A stretch of 21,364 nt of DNA from a virus, in IMG/VR virus record IMGVR_UViG_3300034072_001195, positions 1-21,364 of that record. The stretch is one strand, 5' to 3'. Both the position numbers and the translations under genes were made by a program. The notes beneath the pieces are model-generated. The model was not told the DNA's origin. It saw only the letters and a program-made list of their open reading frames with translations, and did no database searches. Shown in pieces: positions 17,055 through 21,364 of the stretch (position 1 is its first letter; each line of letters starts with the position of its first letter).

Positions 17055-17931
17055 TGAGATCAGAGCCAATCTACAAGGCTATGCTCTTCGTCAGGACCGC
17101 GTAACTTATATAAATAATTCAGGTGGTATCACAGCCACCAGCAACTCCATCACCGTAGGCTCTGCTAATAATCTCGCTAAGGGCGTCATTGAGATTGATG
17201 ATGAGTTAATCTGGATTGATACCTTTGATAAGGCTAACAACCAGATGACCGTAGCGCCAGGTTTTGGTAGAGGTTATCAGGGTACCACCGCTGCTCCTCA
17301 CTCGCAGTATGCCCAAGTTACTTTGGCTCCAACCTTTCCAAGAGTTAATATCAAGAAGGCTATTAACGATACTATCAACAGTTACTATCCTAAACTCTGG
17401 TCTGTTGCTTCAACTACCTTTACCTTCAATGCTTCTCAGATTACTTATGCGCTACCGGATGATGCAGAACAAGTTCTGTATATGTCTTGGCAGACGACAG
17501 GATCTAGCCAGGAATGGCTACCAATCAATCGTTGGCGTATGGACCCAATGGCTAACGCTGCAACCTTTAACACAAACAATACGGTGAATATCTATGAAAA
17601 CATTCAACCTGGACGTACAGTTCAAGTCTGGTACACCACAGAACCCAATACCCTTGATGCTAGTACCGACGATTATGAGGATGTTACAGGCCTACCTGCT
17701 AGTACTTATGATGTCACTGTTCTTGGTGCTTCGTACAAACTTCTCTCTTTCCTTGACGCTGGCAGAATAAATCTAACCAGCGCTGAGGCTGACCTTAACG
17801 ATACTAAGAATCCATACAACTCTGGTGCTACTGCATCTAGATATCTATTCGCTTTGTTCCAGCAGAGACTTCAGGAGGAGGCACTGAAGTTATCTGACAA
17901 GTACCCAATAAGACTCCACTATACGAAATAA
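17029..17931 (+). CDS. Structural protein of the neck/tail region (300 aa)
   Basis: ATG 17029 is chosen because GGAAGGA (17018-17024) precedes it; an in-frame ATG at 17005 lacks this. Residues 1-20 are helical (PTLGEMIDEIRANLQGYALR). A beta-rich domain follows (VIEIDDELIWIDTFDKANNQ, then GFGRGYQGTTAAPHSQYAQV). Next is a helix with NDTINSYYPKLW, a beta-rich middle and a helical end. The initial helix plus the AINDTINSYYP segment is reminiscent of head-to-tail adaptors and tubular proteins of short-tailed phages. No definite family can be assigned. It overlaps the GT4 gene by 26 bases. Confidence 0.6.
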   Translation: MPTLGEMIDEIRANLQGYALRQDRVTYINNSGGITATSNSITVGSANNLAKGVIEIDDELIWIDTFDKANNQMTVAPGFGRGYQGTTAAPHSQYAQVTLAPTFPRVNIKKAINDTINSYYPKLWSVASTTFTFNASQITYALPDDAEQVLYMSWQTTGSSQEWLPINRWRMDPMANAATFNTNNTVNIYENIQPGRTVQVWYTTEPNTLDASTDDYEDVTGLPASTYDVTVLGASYKLLSFLDAGRINLTSAEADLNDTKNPYNSGATASRYLFALFQQRLQEEALKLSDKYPIRLHYTK

Positions 17932-17940
17932 GGAAGGCCA

Positions 17941-18318
17941 ATGACTCGTAAGTTCTCGTCAATCAGCGTTGAGACAACGCTGGCATCCGGCATAAACAAC
18001 AGCACTACTACGGTAACTGTTGCATCCGGCACTGGCTCTGCTCTTATGGGTGGAGTCACACTAGCGTCAGGCAACGTTGATCAGTTCACAGTTGCCCTAG
18101 ACCCAGATACAAACAACGAAGAGATTGTCTTCGTAACCCAGGTTTCGAGCGACACCCTTACCGTCGTTCGAGGTAGAGCAGGAACAACGGCAGTAACCCA
18201 TTCTTCCGGCGCTACAGTAAAACACGTTCTGACCTCAGATGACCTAAACGCATTTGAAGCAGGAGTAGTAAATTCACAAGAAACAATACCAACTTCATTT
18301 CTCTATATGGGAGCATAA
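17941..18318 (+). CDS. Beta-rich tail/fibre-associated protein (125 aa)
   Basis: A Thr/Ser/Val-rich protein with the recurring segment ALDPDTNNEEIVFVTQVSSD followed by LTVVRGRAGTTAVTHSSGA, a type seen beside fibre genes of many phages. A related motif (DELIWIDTFD...GFGRGYQGTTAAPHS) occurs in the 300-residue protein upstream, so the two share a small beta module. ATG 17941 follows AAGGAAGG (17931-17938). The end reads FLYMGA-stop, where GGGAGC also provides the ribosome site of the next gene. Confidence 0.6.
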   Translation: MTRKFSSISVETTLASGINNSTTTVTVASGTGSALMGGVTLASGNVDQFTVALDPDTNNEEIVFVTQVSSDTLTVVRGRAGTTAVTHSSGATVKHVLTSDDLNAFEAGVVNSQETIPTSFLYMGA

Positions 18319-18648
18319 ATGGCTACAACCTACAAAGTACTAGGGCAGTCTGCCCCTGCTGCGACAACGCAAGCAGATCTCTACACAGTGCCTGCTGCTA
18401 CTTCAACGATTGTCTCTACAATCACTGTAGCCAATAGAGGCGCTTCTTCAGGAACCTACCGCGTCTACGTAAGAATTGCAGGCGCTGCTGCTGCTAATGC
18501 GCAGTACCTCATCTATGACGCATCTCTGTCTGCTAACTCGACAGACACTATGACCTTGGGAATTACCTTGGCTGCGACAGATGTTGTATCAGTCTACGCA
18601 TCTACGGCTGATTTCTCGTTTAACGCATTCGGAACGGAGTTGTCATAA
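18319..18648 (+). CDS. Small beta-sandwich structural protein (109 aa)
   Basis: The protein is Ala/Thr/Ser-rich with alternating hydrophobic residues: KVLGQSAPAATTQADLYTVP, then STIVSTITVANRGASSGTYR, VRIAGAAAANAQYLIYDASL, TMTLGITLAATDVVSVYAST. This is a widespread small phage protein type found before fibre genes, probably an Ig-like or jelly-roll domain in the tail or fibre base. It starts directly after the upstream stop (18318/18319), and the fibre gene begins one base after its own stop. The detailed role is not known. Confidence 0.6.
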   Translation: MATTYKVLGQSAPAATTQADLYTVPAATSTIVSTITVANRGASSGTYRVYVRIAGAAAANAQYLIYDASLSANSTDTMTLGITLAATDVVSVYASTADFSFNAFGTELS

Positions 18649-18649
18649 T

Positions 18650-19417
18650 ATGGCTATAGGACGTATTCCAGAACCAGGGACTGGTATCCCTGAGTCTATC
18701 GTTGACGCTAAGGGAGATATCGTCACAGCAACCGCTGCTGACACCCCAGCCCGTCTTGCTGTAGGAACCAATGAGTATCGCCTCGTTGCCGATTCAGGTG
18801 AGACCACAGGCTTGAAGTATGTAGCCGATACCACCAACTATGCTGTTGCTGCCAAGGGTGATCTCTTGGTTGGCACCGCAGCCGATACCCTATCTGCCTT
18901 ATCAGTAGGCACAGACGGCTACACACTCGTAGCGGACTCTTCAGAGACCACCGGACTCAAGTGGCAGGCACCTACTTTTGCCGGATGTCGTATTTACAAC
19001 AGCACAGATTTTGCCTCAAATAGCGGTTCATCCGTAAAAGTGACTTTTAATAGTGAAGATATCGATACCGATAGTTTTCACAGCACTTCGAGCAATACTT
19101 CAAGAATCACTATCCCGACCGGTAAAGGTGGAAAATATCTTTTTACTTATTCAATGGGCTGGAGCCATATTGTTGGAACACCAGGAACAGGTGTTAGGAT
19201 TGCTTGGTTAGTTAAAAATGGTTCAACTTACTTGGGCGGAGCAACGCAAGGTGGGTTAGCGGCTACAACGACTTTTTGTAATGGCTCTTTCATTGTCGAT
19301 GCCGTAGCAACAGATTATTTTGAAATAGAAATTTTCCAAAATAGCGGTGACAACACCACGGCAGTTCGCGGTGGGACTACATACAATAACTTTTGCTGCG
19401 AATTTTTAGGAGCGTAA
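18650..19417 (+). CDS. Tail fibre, complete, with C1q-like tip (255 aa)
   Basis: This is the receptor-binding fibre in its expressed form. Residues 1-19 (MAIGRIPEPGTGIPESIVD) are a probable docking peptide. Residues 20-57 and 68-105 are two copies of a shaft repeat starting AKGD and ending ETTGLK-aromatic. The hinge VADSSETTGLKWQAP follows at residues 94-108. The tip from about 110 has the strand order of C1q/TNF-like jelly rolls (VKVTFNSEDIDTD; ITIPTGKGGKYLFTYSMGW; WLVKNGSTYLGG; DYFEIEIFQNSG; C-terminal FCCEFLGA). GC falls sharply after the hinge, which suggests the tip was acquired separately. The start ATG 18650 follows the previous stop by one base. The last codons (GGA GCG stop) supply the ribosome site of the chaperone gene. 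Confidence 0.8.
   Translation: MAIGRIPEPGTGIPESIVDAKGDIVTATAADTPARLAVGTNEYRLVADSGETTGLKYVADTTNYAVAAKGDLLVGTAADTLSALSVGTDGYTLVADSSETTGLKWQAPTFAGCRIYNSTDFASNSGSSVKVTFNSEDIDTDSFHSTSSNTSRITIPTGKGGKYLFTYSMGWSHIVGTPGTGVRIAWLVKNGSTYLGGATQGGLAATTTFCNGSFIVDAVATDYFEIEIFQNSGDNTTAVRGGTTYNNFCCEFLGA
18707..18964 (+). repeat. Two-copy 38-residue shaft repeat in the fibre
   Basis: Unit one (18707-18820) and unit two (18851-18964) each encode AKGD, then TAADT, then VGT, Tyr, LVADS, ETTGLK and an aromatic residue. They are separated by ten residues. Their DNA has diverged at many synonymous sites. The unit end is the same hinge motif that begins the two extra tip cassettes downstream, so the hinge is the natural junction for domain exchange. 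Confidence 0.75.
18929..18973 (+). repeat. Hinge sequence, copy 1 (inside the complete fibre)
   Basis: These 45 bases encode VADSSETTGLKWQAP. Two related copies head the tip cassettes at 19639-19683 (plus strand) and 21205-21249 (minus strand). By hand count copy 1 agrees with copy 2 at 33 of 45 bases and with copy 3 at 32 of 45. All three share the first eight bases, GTAGCGGA. Confidence 0.8.
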
Positions 19418-19418
19418 A

Positions 19419-19598
19419 ATGACACTTTGCGAAATTATTTTGGCTGCTTATCCTGAATTAACTTGGAACGATTTTACACCTTTTGATGGCGTAATAAATG
19501 TCAAAGATGATTCAGATGGATTAGGTGAATATATCGCCAAGTGGAACTATTCCAAACCCATCCCTGACGGCCTGACCCTGGGCAAGCCTTCAGCATAA
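19419..19598 (+). CDS. XkdW-like tail-fibre assembly protein (59 aa)
   Basis: A 59-residue protein (MTLCEIILAAYPELTWNDFT, then INVKDDSDGLGEYIAKWNYS and KPIPDGL). The run DDSDGLG-YI-KWNY-KPIPDGL is the pattern I associate with the XkdW family, small proteins encoded next to phage tail fibres and thought to help fibre assembly. It has a strong ribosome site (TTAGGAGC, 19406-19413) formed by the last codons of the fibre gene. It probably pairs specifically with the C1q-like tip upstream, because the other two cassettes have a different chaperone type. The last 13 bases before the stop lie within the inverted repeat 19586-19615. Confidence 0.7.
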   Translation: MTLCEIILAAYPELTWNDFTPFDGVINVKDDSDGLGEYIAKWNYSKPIPDGLTLGKPSA

Positions 19599-19615
19599 TC
19601 CTCCGAGATTGTTCC
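19586..19615 (+). repeat. Left inverted repeat at the cassette 1 / cassette 2 border
   Basis: Thirty bases that run through the stop codon of the XkdW-like gene and end in GATTGTTCC. They align with the minus strand of 20412-20442 at 24 of 31 columns (one gap), and all six mismatches are transitions. The left copy is read in a different frame from the right copy relative to the overlapping genes, so the similarity is not protein-driven. An internal dyad ATAATC-N6-GATTGT is present (19595-19612). Confidence 0.6.
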
Positions 19616-20136
19616 GCTACGGAAGATCAGCATTTTTCGTAGCGGATAGTTCAGAAACTACAGGTCTAAAGTGGGCTGCTCCTGCTGGTGGCAAAGTTTT
19701 ACAAGTTGTTTCCGCTACTTATTCAACGCAAACGACTTCAACTTCGACTACTTGGTCGGATAGTGGTCTAAATTGCTCGATAACTCCGAGCGCAGCGACT
19801 TCTAAAATTTTAGTTCTTCTTACAATGCCAATCACTCAATGGCGCGATGCACAGGCCAATTTTGGCGGTTGGAGATTAATGCGAGATAGCACTTTTATTT
19901 TCGGCGATGATTCGGCAAACTCGCCTTTCTTTTGGTCGGGTCATTACGAAGGCGCTTCTAGTCAGCAAAGAATAAGGGCTACTTGGGCAATCAATTATTT
20001 AGATGCTCCAAGCACTACTAGCGCCACAAATTACAAGATTCAAATCGGCGTAAATGATACCTCCAATAGTGGTTCGTTAAGGGCTTTTGAGAGTAGCCAA
20101 ACCGGAATGATTATGTTATTAGAGATTGGAGCATAA
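19609..20136 (+). CDS. Fibre-tip cassette 2, lacking the N-terminal part (probably silent)
   Basis: The reading frame has only a TTG at 19609 as a possible start, with no Shine-Dalgarno (the preceding bases are CCTCCGAGA). It enters the hinge VADSSETTGLKWAAP at 19639, without docking peptide or shaft repeats. The tip (KVLQVVSATYSTQTTSTSTT; then LNCSITPSAATSKILVLLTM) is a beta-rich type I recognise from other phage fibres, where a related N-terminus is followed by the ITPSA-SSKILV segment. It ends IGA-stop with GGAGC, like the first fibre. It is best read as a spare tip that must be joined to the N-terminal part of the fibre at 18650 to be displayed. It could also be a decayed duplicate fibre. 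Confidence 0.7.
   Translation: MFRYGRSAFFVADSSETTGLKWAAPAGGKVLQVVSATYSTQTTSTSTTWSDSGLNCSITPSAATSKILVLLTMPITQWRDAQANFGGWRLMRDSTFIFGDDSANSPFFWSGHYEGASSQQRIRATWAINYLDAPSTTSATNYKIQIGVNDTSNSGSLRAFESSQTGMIMLLEIGA
19639..19683 (+). repeat. Hinge sequence, copy 2 (start of tip cassette 2)
   Basis: This stretch encodes VADSSETTGLKWAAP. It agrees with copy 3 (minus strand, 21205-21249) at 38 of 45 bases, including the first 12 without a mismatch (GTAGCGGATAGT), but with copy 1 at only 33 of 45. Copies 2 and 3 are therefore closer relatives and stand in inverted orientation. Confidence 0.8.
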
Positions 20137-20137
20137 A

Positions 20138-20383
20138 TTGGCTAGTGCCGAAGATGTTTTATTTTATTTGAGACCTAATGGCGGCTGGGTAATTAGGGGT
20201 GAAGATTACGAAGGGATTGAGTTCCTAGAAGCCGAGCCATTTACCAAACAAGAATTTCTAGCCGCCTTTGATTTAGCAGATGAGGCGAAAGCGCAAGCAC
20301 AAGCCGAAGCAACTGCTAATCGCCAAGCCCTATTAAAGCGTCTCGGAATCACCGAGGAAGAGGCTCGCCTGCTTTTAGGCTAA
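20138..20383 (+). CDS. Fibre-tip chaperone of cassette 2 (81 aa)
   Basis: TTG 20138 is chosen because GGAG at 20128-20131 precedes it; a TTG at 20126 lies inside the upstream gene. The N-terminal half has an aromatic/acidic module (VLFYLRPNGGWVIRGEDYEG, then FLEAEPFTKQEFLAAF). The C-terminal half is an Ala/Glu/Lys helix ending LLKRLGITEEEARLLLG. The helix-plus-LG-helix end is shared with the minus-strand chaperone at 20435-20704 and is common in small proteins encoded after phage fibres. A tip-specific assembly role is inferred from position and this resemblance. Confidence 0.65.
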   Translation: MASAEDVLFYLRPNGGWVIRGEDYEGIEFLEAEPFTKQEFLAAFDLADEAKAQAQAEATANRQALLKRLGITEEEARLLLG

Positions 20384-20389
20384 GACTGA

Positions 20390-20413
20390 CCCTGCCCGAT
20401 CAAAAGGGCAGGG
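20390..20413. terminator. Hairpin between convergent cassettes 2 and 3
   Basis: CCCTGCCC (20390-20397) pairs perfectly with GGGCAGGG (20406-20413) around an 8-base loop, GATCAAAA. It sits between the ends of two converging gene pairs, where a bidirectional terminator is expected. Neither side has a clear T-tract. The stem bases are nearly those of the hairpin behind the MCP, with the arms in the opposite order. Confidence 0.55.
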
Positions 20414-20442
20414 AACAATCTTGAGGGGATTGTGCTAAAGAC
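20412..20442 (-). repeat. Right inverted repeat at the cassette 2 / cassette 3 border
   Basis: This is the minus-strand partner of 19586-19615. It begins with GGAACAATCT on the plus strand and runs into the stop codon of the minus-strand chaperone gene. It includes the dyad ACAATC-N7-GATTGT (20415-20433). Together with the left copy it encloses cassette 2 as an inverted-repeat-bounded segment of about 0.8 kb. Confidence 0.6.
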
Positions 20443-20704
20443 CGAGAGCCTTTAAGTCATCACTATCAAGACCAAGAGCGGCGAGTTTGGCTAATGCCGC
20501 TTCGCGCTTGGCTGCTGCTTCGGCTTTAGCGGCTTCTTCGGCGGCTGCTTTTTCTATTTTCGCTATTTCTGCATCGGCCCAAGATTCAATAAGTAAATCA
20601 TATTCATCGCCAGTAATTTTTTCATAACCAGTTTCTTCACTACCTCGGCGAAGAATAGGATTTTCATTTTTATATTTTGCTATGATTTCTTGTTTTGTCA
20701 TCAT
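20435..20704 (-). CDS. Fibre-tip chaperone of cassette 3 (89 aa)
   Basis: Read leftward. The start at 20704 overlaps the upstream tip stop (TAATGATG, two possible ATGs). The N-terminal half is charged (TKQEIIAKYKNENPILRRGS, then YEKITGDEYDLLIESWADAE). The C-terminal half is an Ala/Glu/Lys helix ending LAKLAALGLDSDDLKALGL. That ending parallels the chaperone of cassette 2 (LLKRLGITEEEARLLLG). GC content is low (about 29% by hand count over 20581-20700). No ribosome site is obvious, which fits translational coupling or a silent state. Confidence 0.65.
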   Translation of the reverse strand: MMTKQEIIAKYKNENPILRRGSEETGYEKITGDEYDLLIESWADAEIAKIEKAAAEEAAKAEAAAKREAALAKLAALGLDSDDLKALGL

Positions 20705-21273
20705 TATAGTGCCAATCCGTAAATAGACGCTGTGAGAGTTAGATTACCGCTAGAACTTGAAAAAATTAGTCCTGTGTAAGTTCTCGTTGTGTGTTGTAAT
20801 CCAATAAATGTGCATATTTCCTCGGTATCATCTTCTCCATAAGTTCCATACATAAGAGGATAACCGCCATTAACTCTACTAATCCAGAAATTGCCTGAAC
20901 CTGGTCGGCCACCGCCCGTATTTCTTGCAATTTGCCAATAATTGCTGGGATTTGCATAAGCGCTGGCAGTTGTTCCATTGCTTATATTAGTAAAATTATT
21001 CCAATAATAAGTTCCGGCTTGAGTTGTTGGGCCAGCGTATCGTAATTGAATATATGGGTCAGGGCCAGCACCGGCAGAATTAGACCAAGACTCTATAGCA
21101 ATTAAATAATTATTGTAACTTGCACTAAAAACTCCATCAAAAGTTGTTCCAGTATCAGCAACACTCGTTGAAGTTGCTCTTTTAATTAAAGTTAATCCGC
21201 TTGAAGGTGCCGCCCACTTTAACCCTGTCGTTTCCGCACTATCCGCTACAAGACTTCCGATTGTTCCTGGCAC
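20704..21273 (-). CDS. Fibre-tip cassette 3, inverted, lacking the N-terminal part (probably silent)
   Basis: On the minus strand a GTG at 21273 is the closest possible start, giving MPGTIGSLVADSAETTGLKW; the frame stays open upstream to a TTG at 21357. The hinge is at 21249-21205, followed by a tip of about 160 residues (LIKRATSTSVADTGTTFDGV; later GNFWISRVNGGYPLMYGTYG) ending NLTLTASIYGLAL. That ending and the TxFDGVFSASYNNYLI segment are typical of one class of phage fibre tips. It has no docking peptide or shaft, and I see no minus-strand promoter in the remaining 90 bases. It is therefore probably a silent alternative tip, unrelated in sequence to the other two tips beyond the hinge. Confidence 0.7.
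   Translation of the reverse strand: MPGTIGSLVADSAETTGLKWAAPSSGLTLIKRATSTSVADTGTTFDGVFSASYNNYLIAIESWSNSAGAGPDPYIQLRYAGPTTQAGTYYWNNFTNISNGTTASAYANPSNYWQIARNTGGGRPGSGNFWISRVNGGYPLMYGTYGEDDTEEICTFIGLQHTTRTYTGLIFSSSSGNLTLTASIYGLAL
21205..21249 (-). repeat. Hinge sequence, copy 3 (start of tip cassette 3)
   Basis: It encodes VADSAETTGLKWAAP on the minus strand. It matches copy 2 at 38 of 45 bases and copy 1 at 32 of 45. Immediately upstream on its own strand lies CAGGAACAATCGG, which contains the same 9-base core (GGAACAATC) found in both inverted repeats. Confidence 0.8.
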
Positions 21274-21291
21274 AATCCTGTGCAAATGTGC

Positions 21292-21321
21292 TTGACAAGA
21301 GAATAATCCCCTTACTAAAGT
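21292..21321 (+). promoter_or_regulatory. Sigma70-type promoter for a leaderless gene
   Basis: A perfect -35 TTGACA (21292-21297) is followed after 18 bases by TAAAGT (21316-21321, four of six matches to TATAAT). The ATG at 21329 lies 7 bases beyond the -10, where the transcript would begin, so the message would be leaderless, a common arrangement in actinobacteria. Just upstream, GCACA-N4-TGTGC (21270-21283) plus a further TGTGC (21287-21291) could be an operator. Confidence 0.6.
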
Positions 21322-21328
21322 GCAGGTT

Positions 21329-21364
21329 ATGGAACAGACACCATTAGAAGTAATCAAAGAAAAA
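21329..21364 (+). CDS. Start of a rightward gene, cut by the window end
   Basis: Only 12 codons are present (MEQTPLEVIKEK). The frame opens at an ATG placed exactly where the predicted transcript starts, and no Shine-Dalgarno lies in between. It begins a transcription unit separate from the structural operon. Nothing can be said about function; a regulator, lysis gene or recombinase would all be possible at this place. Confidence 0.5.
   Translation, partial: MEQTPLEVIKEK

Noticed and set aside
18581-18649. Earlier start for the complete fibre
   Set aside because: It would overlap the preceding gene by 68 bases. ATG 18650 begins with MAIGRIPEPG, a typical fibre N-terminus.
18650-21273. Diversity-generating retroelement acting on the fibre
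   Set aside because: No reverse transcriptase, no template/variable repeat pair and no adenine-biased substitutions; the differences are whole-domain replacements.
21274-21357. Extension of tip cassette 3 to the TTG at 21357
   Set aside because: The added residues (Cys-rich, with no similarity to shaft repeats) run antisense through the predicted promoter and the start of the rightward gene, so they are probably not coding. The frame is simply open by chance.

Overview
The window looks like part of the structural (late) region of a tailed phage or prophage. There are no host housekeeping genes, genes are packed with 1-32 base overlaps, and the order is portal, large internal proteins, scaffold, an N4-gp56-type major capsid protein (MCP), small accessory genes, then fibre and tip genes. 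No tape-measure gene lies between the capsid and fibre genes, so a short-tailed (podovirus-like) particle is the best guess. GC is moderate over most of the window. A leaderless-type promoter at the right end and the general look of the proteins suit an actinobacterial host, possibly freshwater. That host call is inference; nothing here names the host.

Layout. 1-1545: portal, truncated at the window edge. 1557-2350: three small genes. 2347-10077: a 1551-residue protein followed by proteins of 256, 302 and 464 residues, coupled by overlaps or 2-base gaps and probably carried inside or injected from the virion. 10197-11635: scaffold and MCP, with a strong nested hairpin behind the MCP. 11700-13840: a run of very small genes, many extremely lysine-rich, ending in an endonuclease VII-like HNH nuclease. 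13851-17054: two small genes, a collagen-like protein of 88 Gly-X-Y triplets, and two overlapping or adjacent glycosyltransferases (GT25-like and GT4-like). 17029-18648: three structural proteins of the adaptor/fibre region. 18650-21273: fibre and fibre-tip region. 21292-21364: a promoter and the first 12 codons of a new rightward gene.

The most unusual part is 18650-21290. One complete fibre gene, with an N-terminal part and a C1q-like tip, is followed by two further tip-plus-chaperone cassettes. Both lack the N-terminal part and begin at the same hinge (VADS-ETTGLKW-AP). The second cassette is on the plus strand and the third is on the minus strand. A 30/31-base imperfect inverted repeat lies at the 3' ends of cassettes 1 and 3 and so encloses cassette 2. 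It is conserved as DNA although it is read in different frames, and a 9-base core recurs in front of cassette 3. This resembles a phase-variable (shufflon-like) tip-switching locus, although no recombinase lies in the window.

A second possible system is the collagen-like fibre with threonine-rich triplets, translationally coupled to a GT25-family enzyme (the fold family of collagen galactosyltransferases) and followed by a GT4 enzyme. Together they suggest a phage that glycosylates its own collagen-like fibre. No gene-free stretch exceeds 300 bases; the longest is 10078-10196. No tRNA, rRNA, CRISPR array, insertion sequence or integrase was seen.
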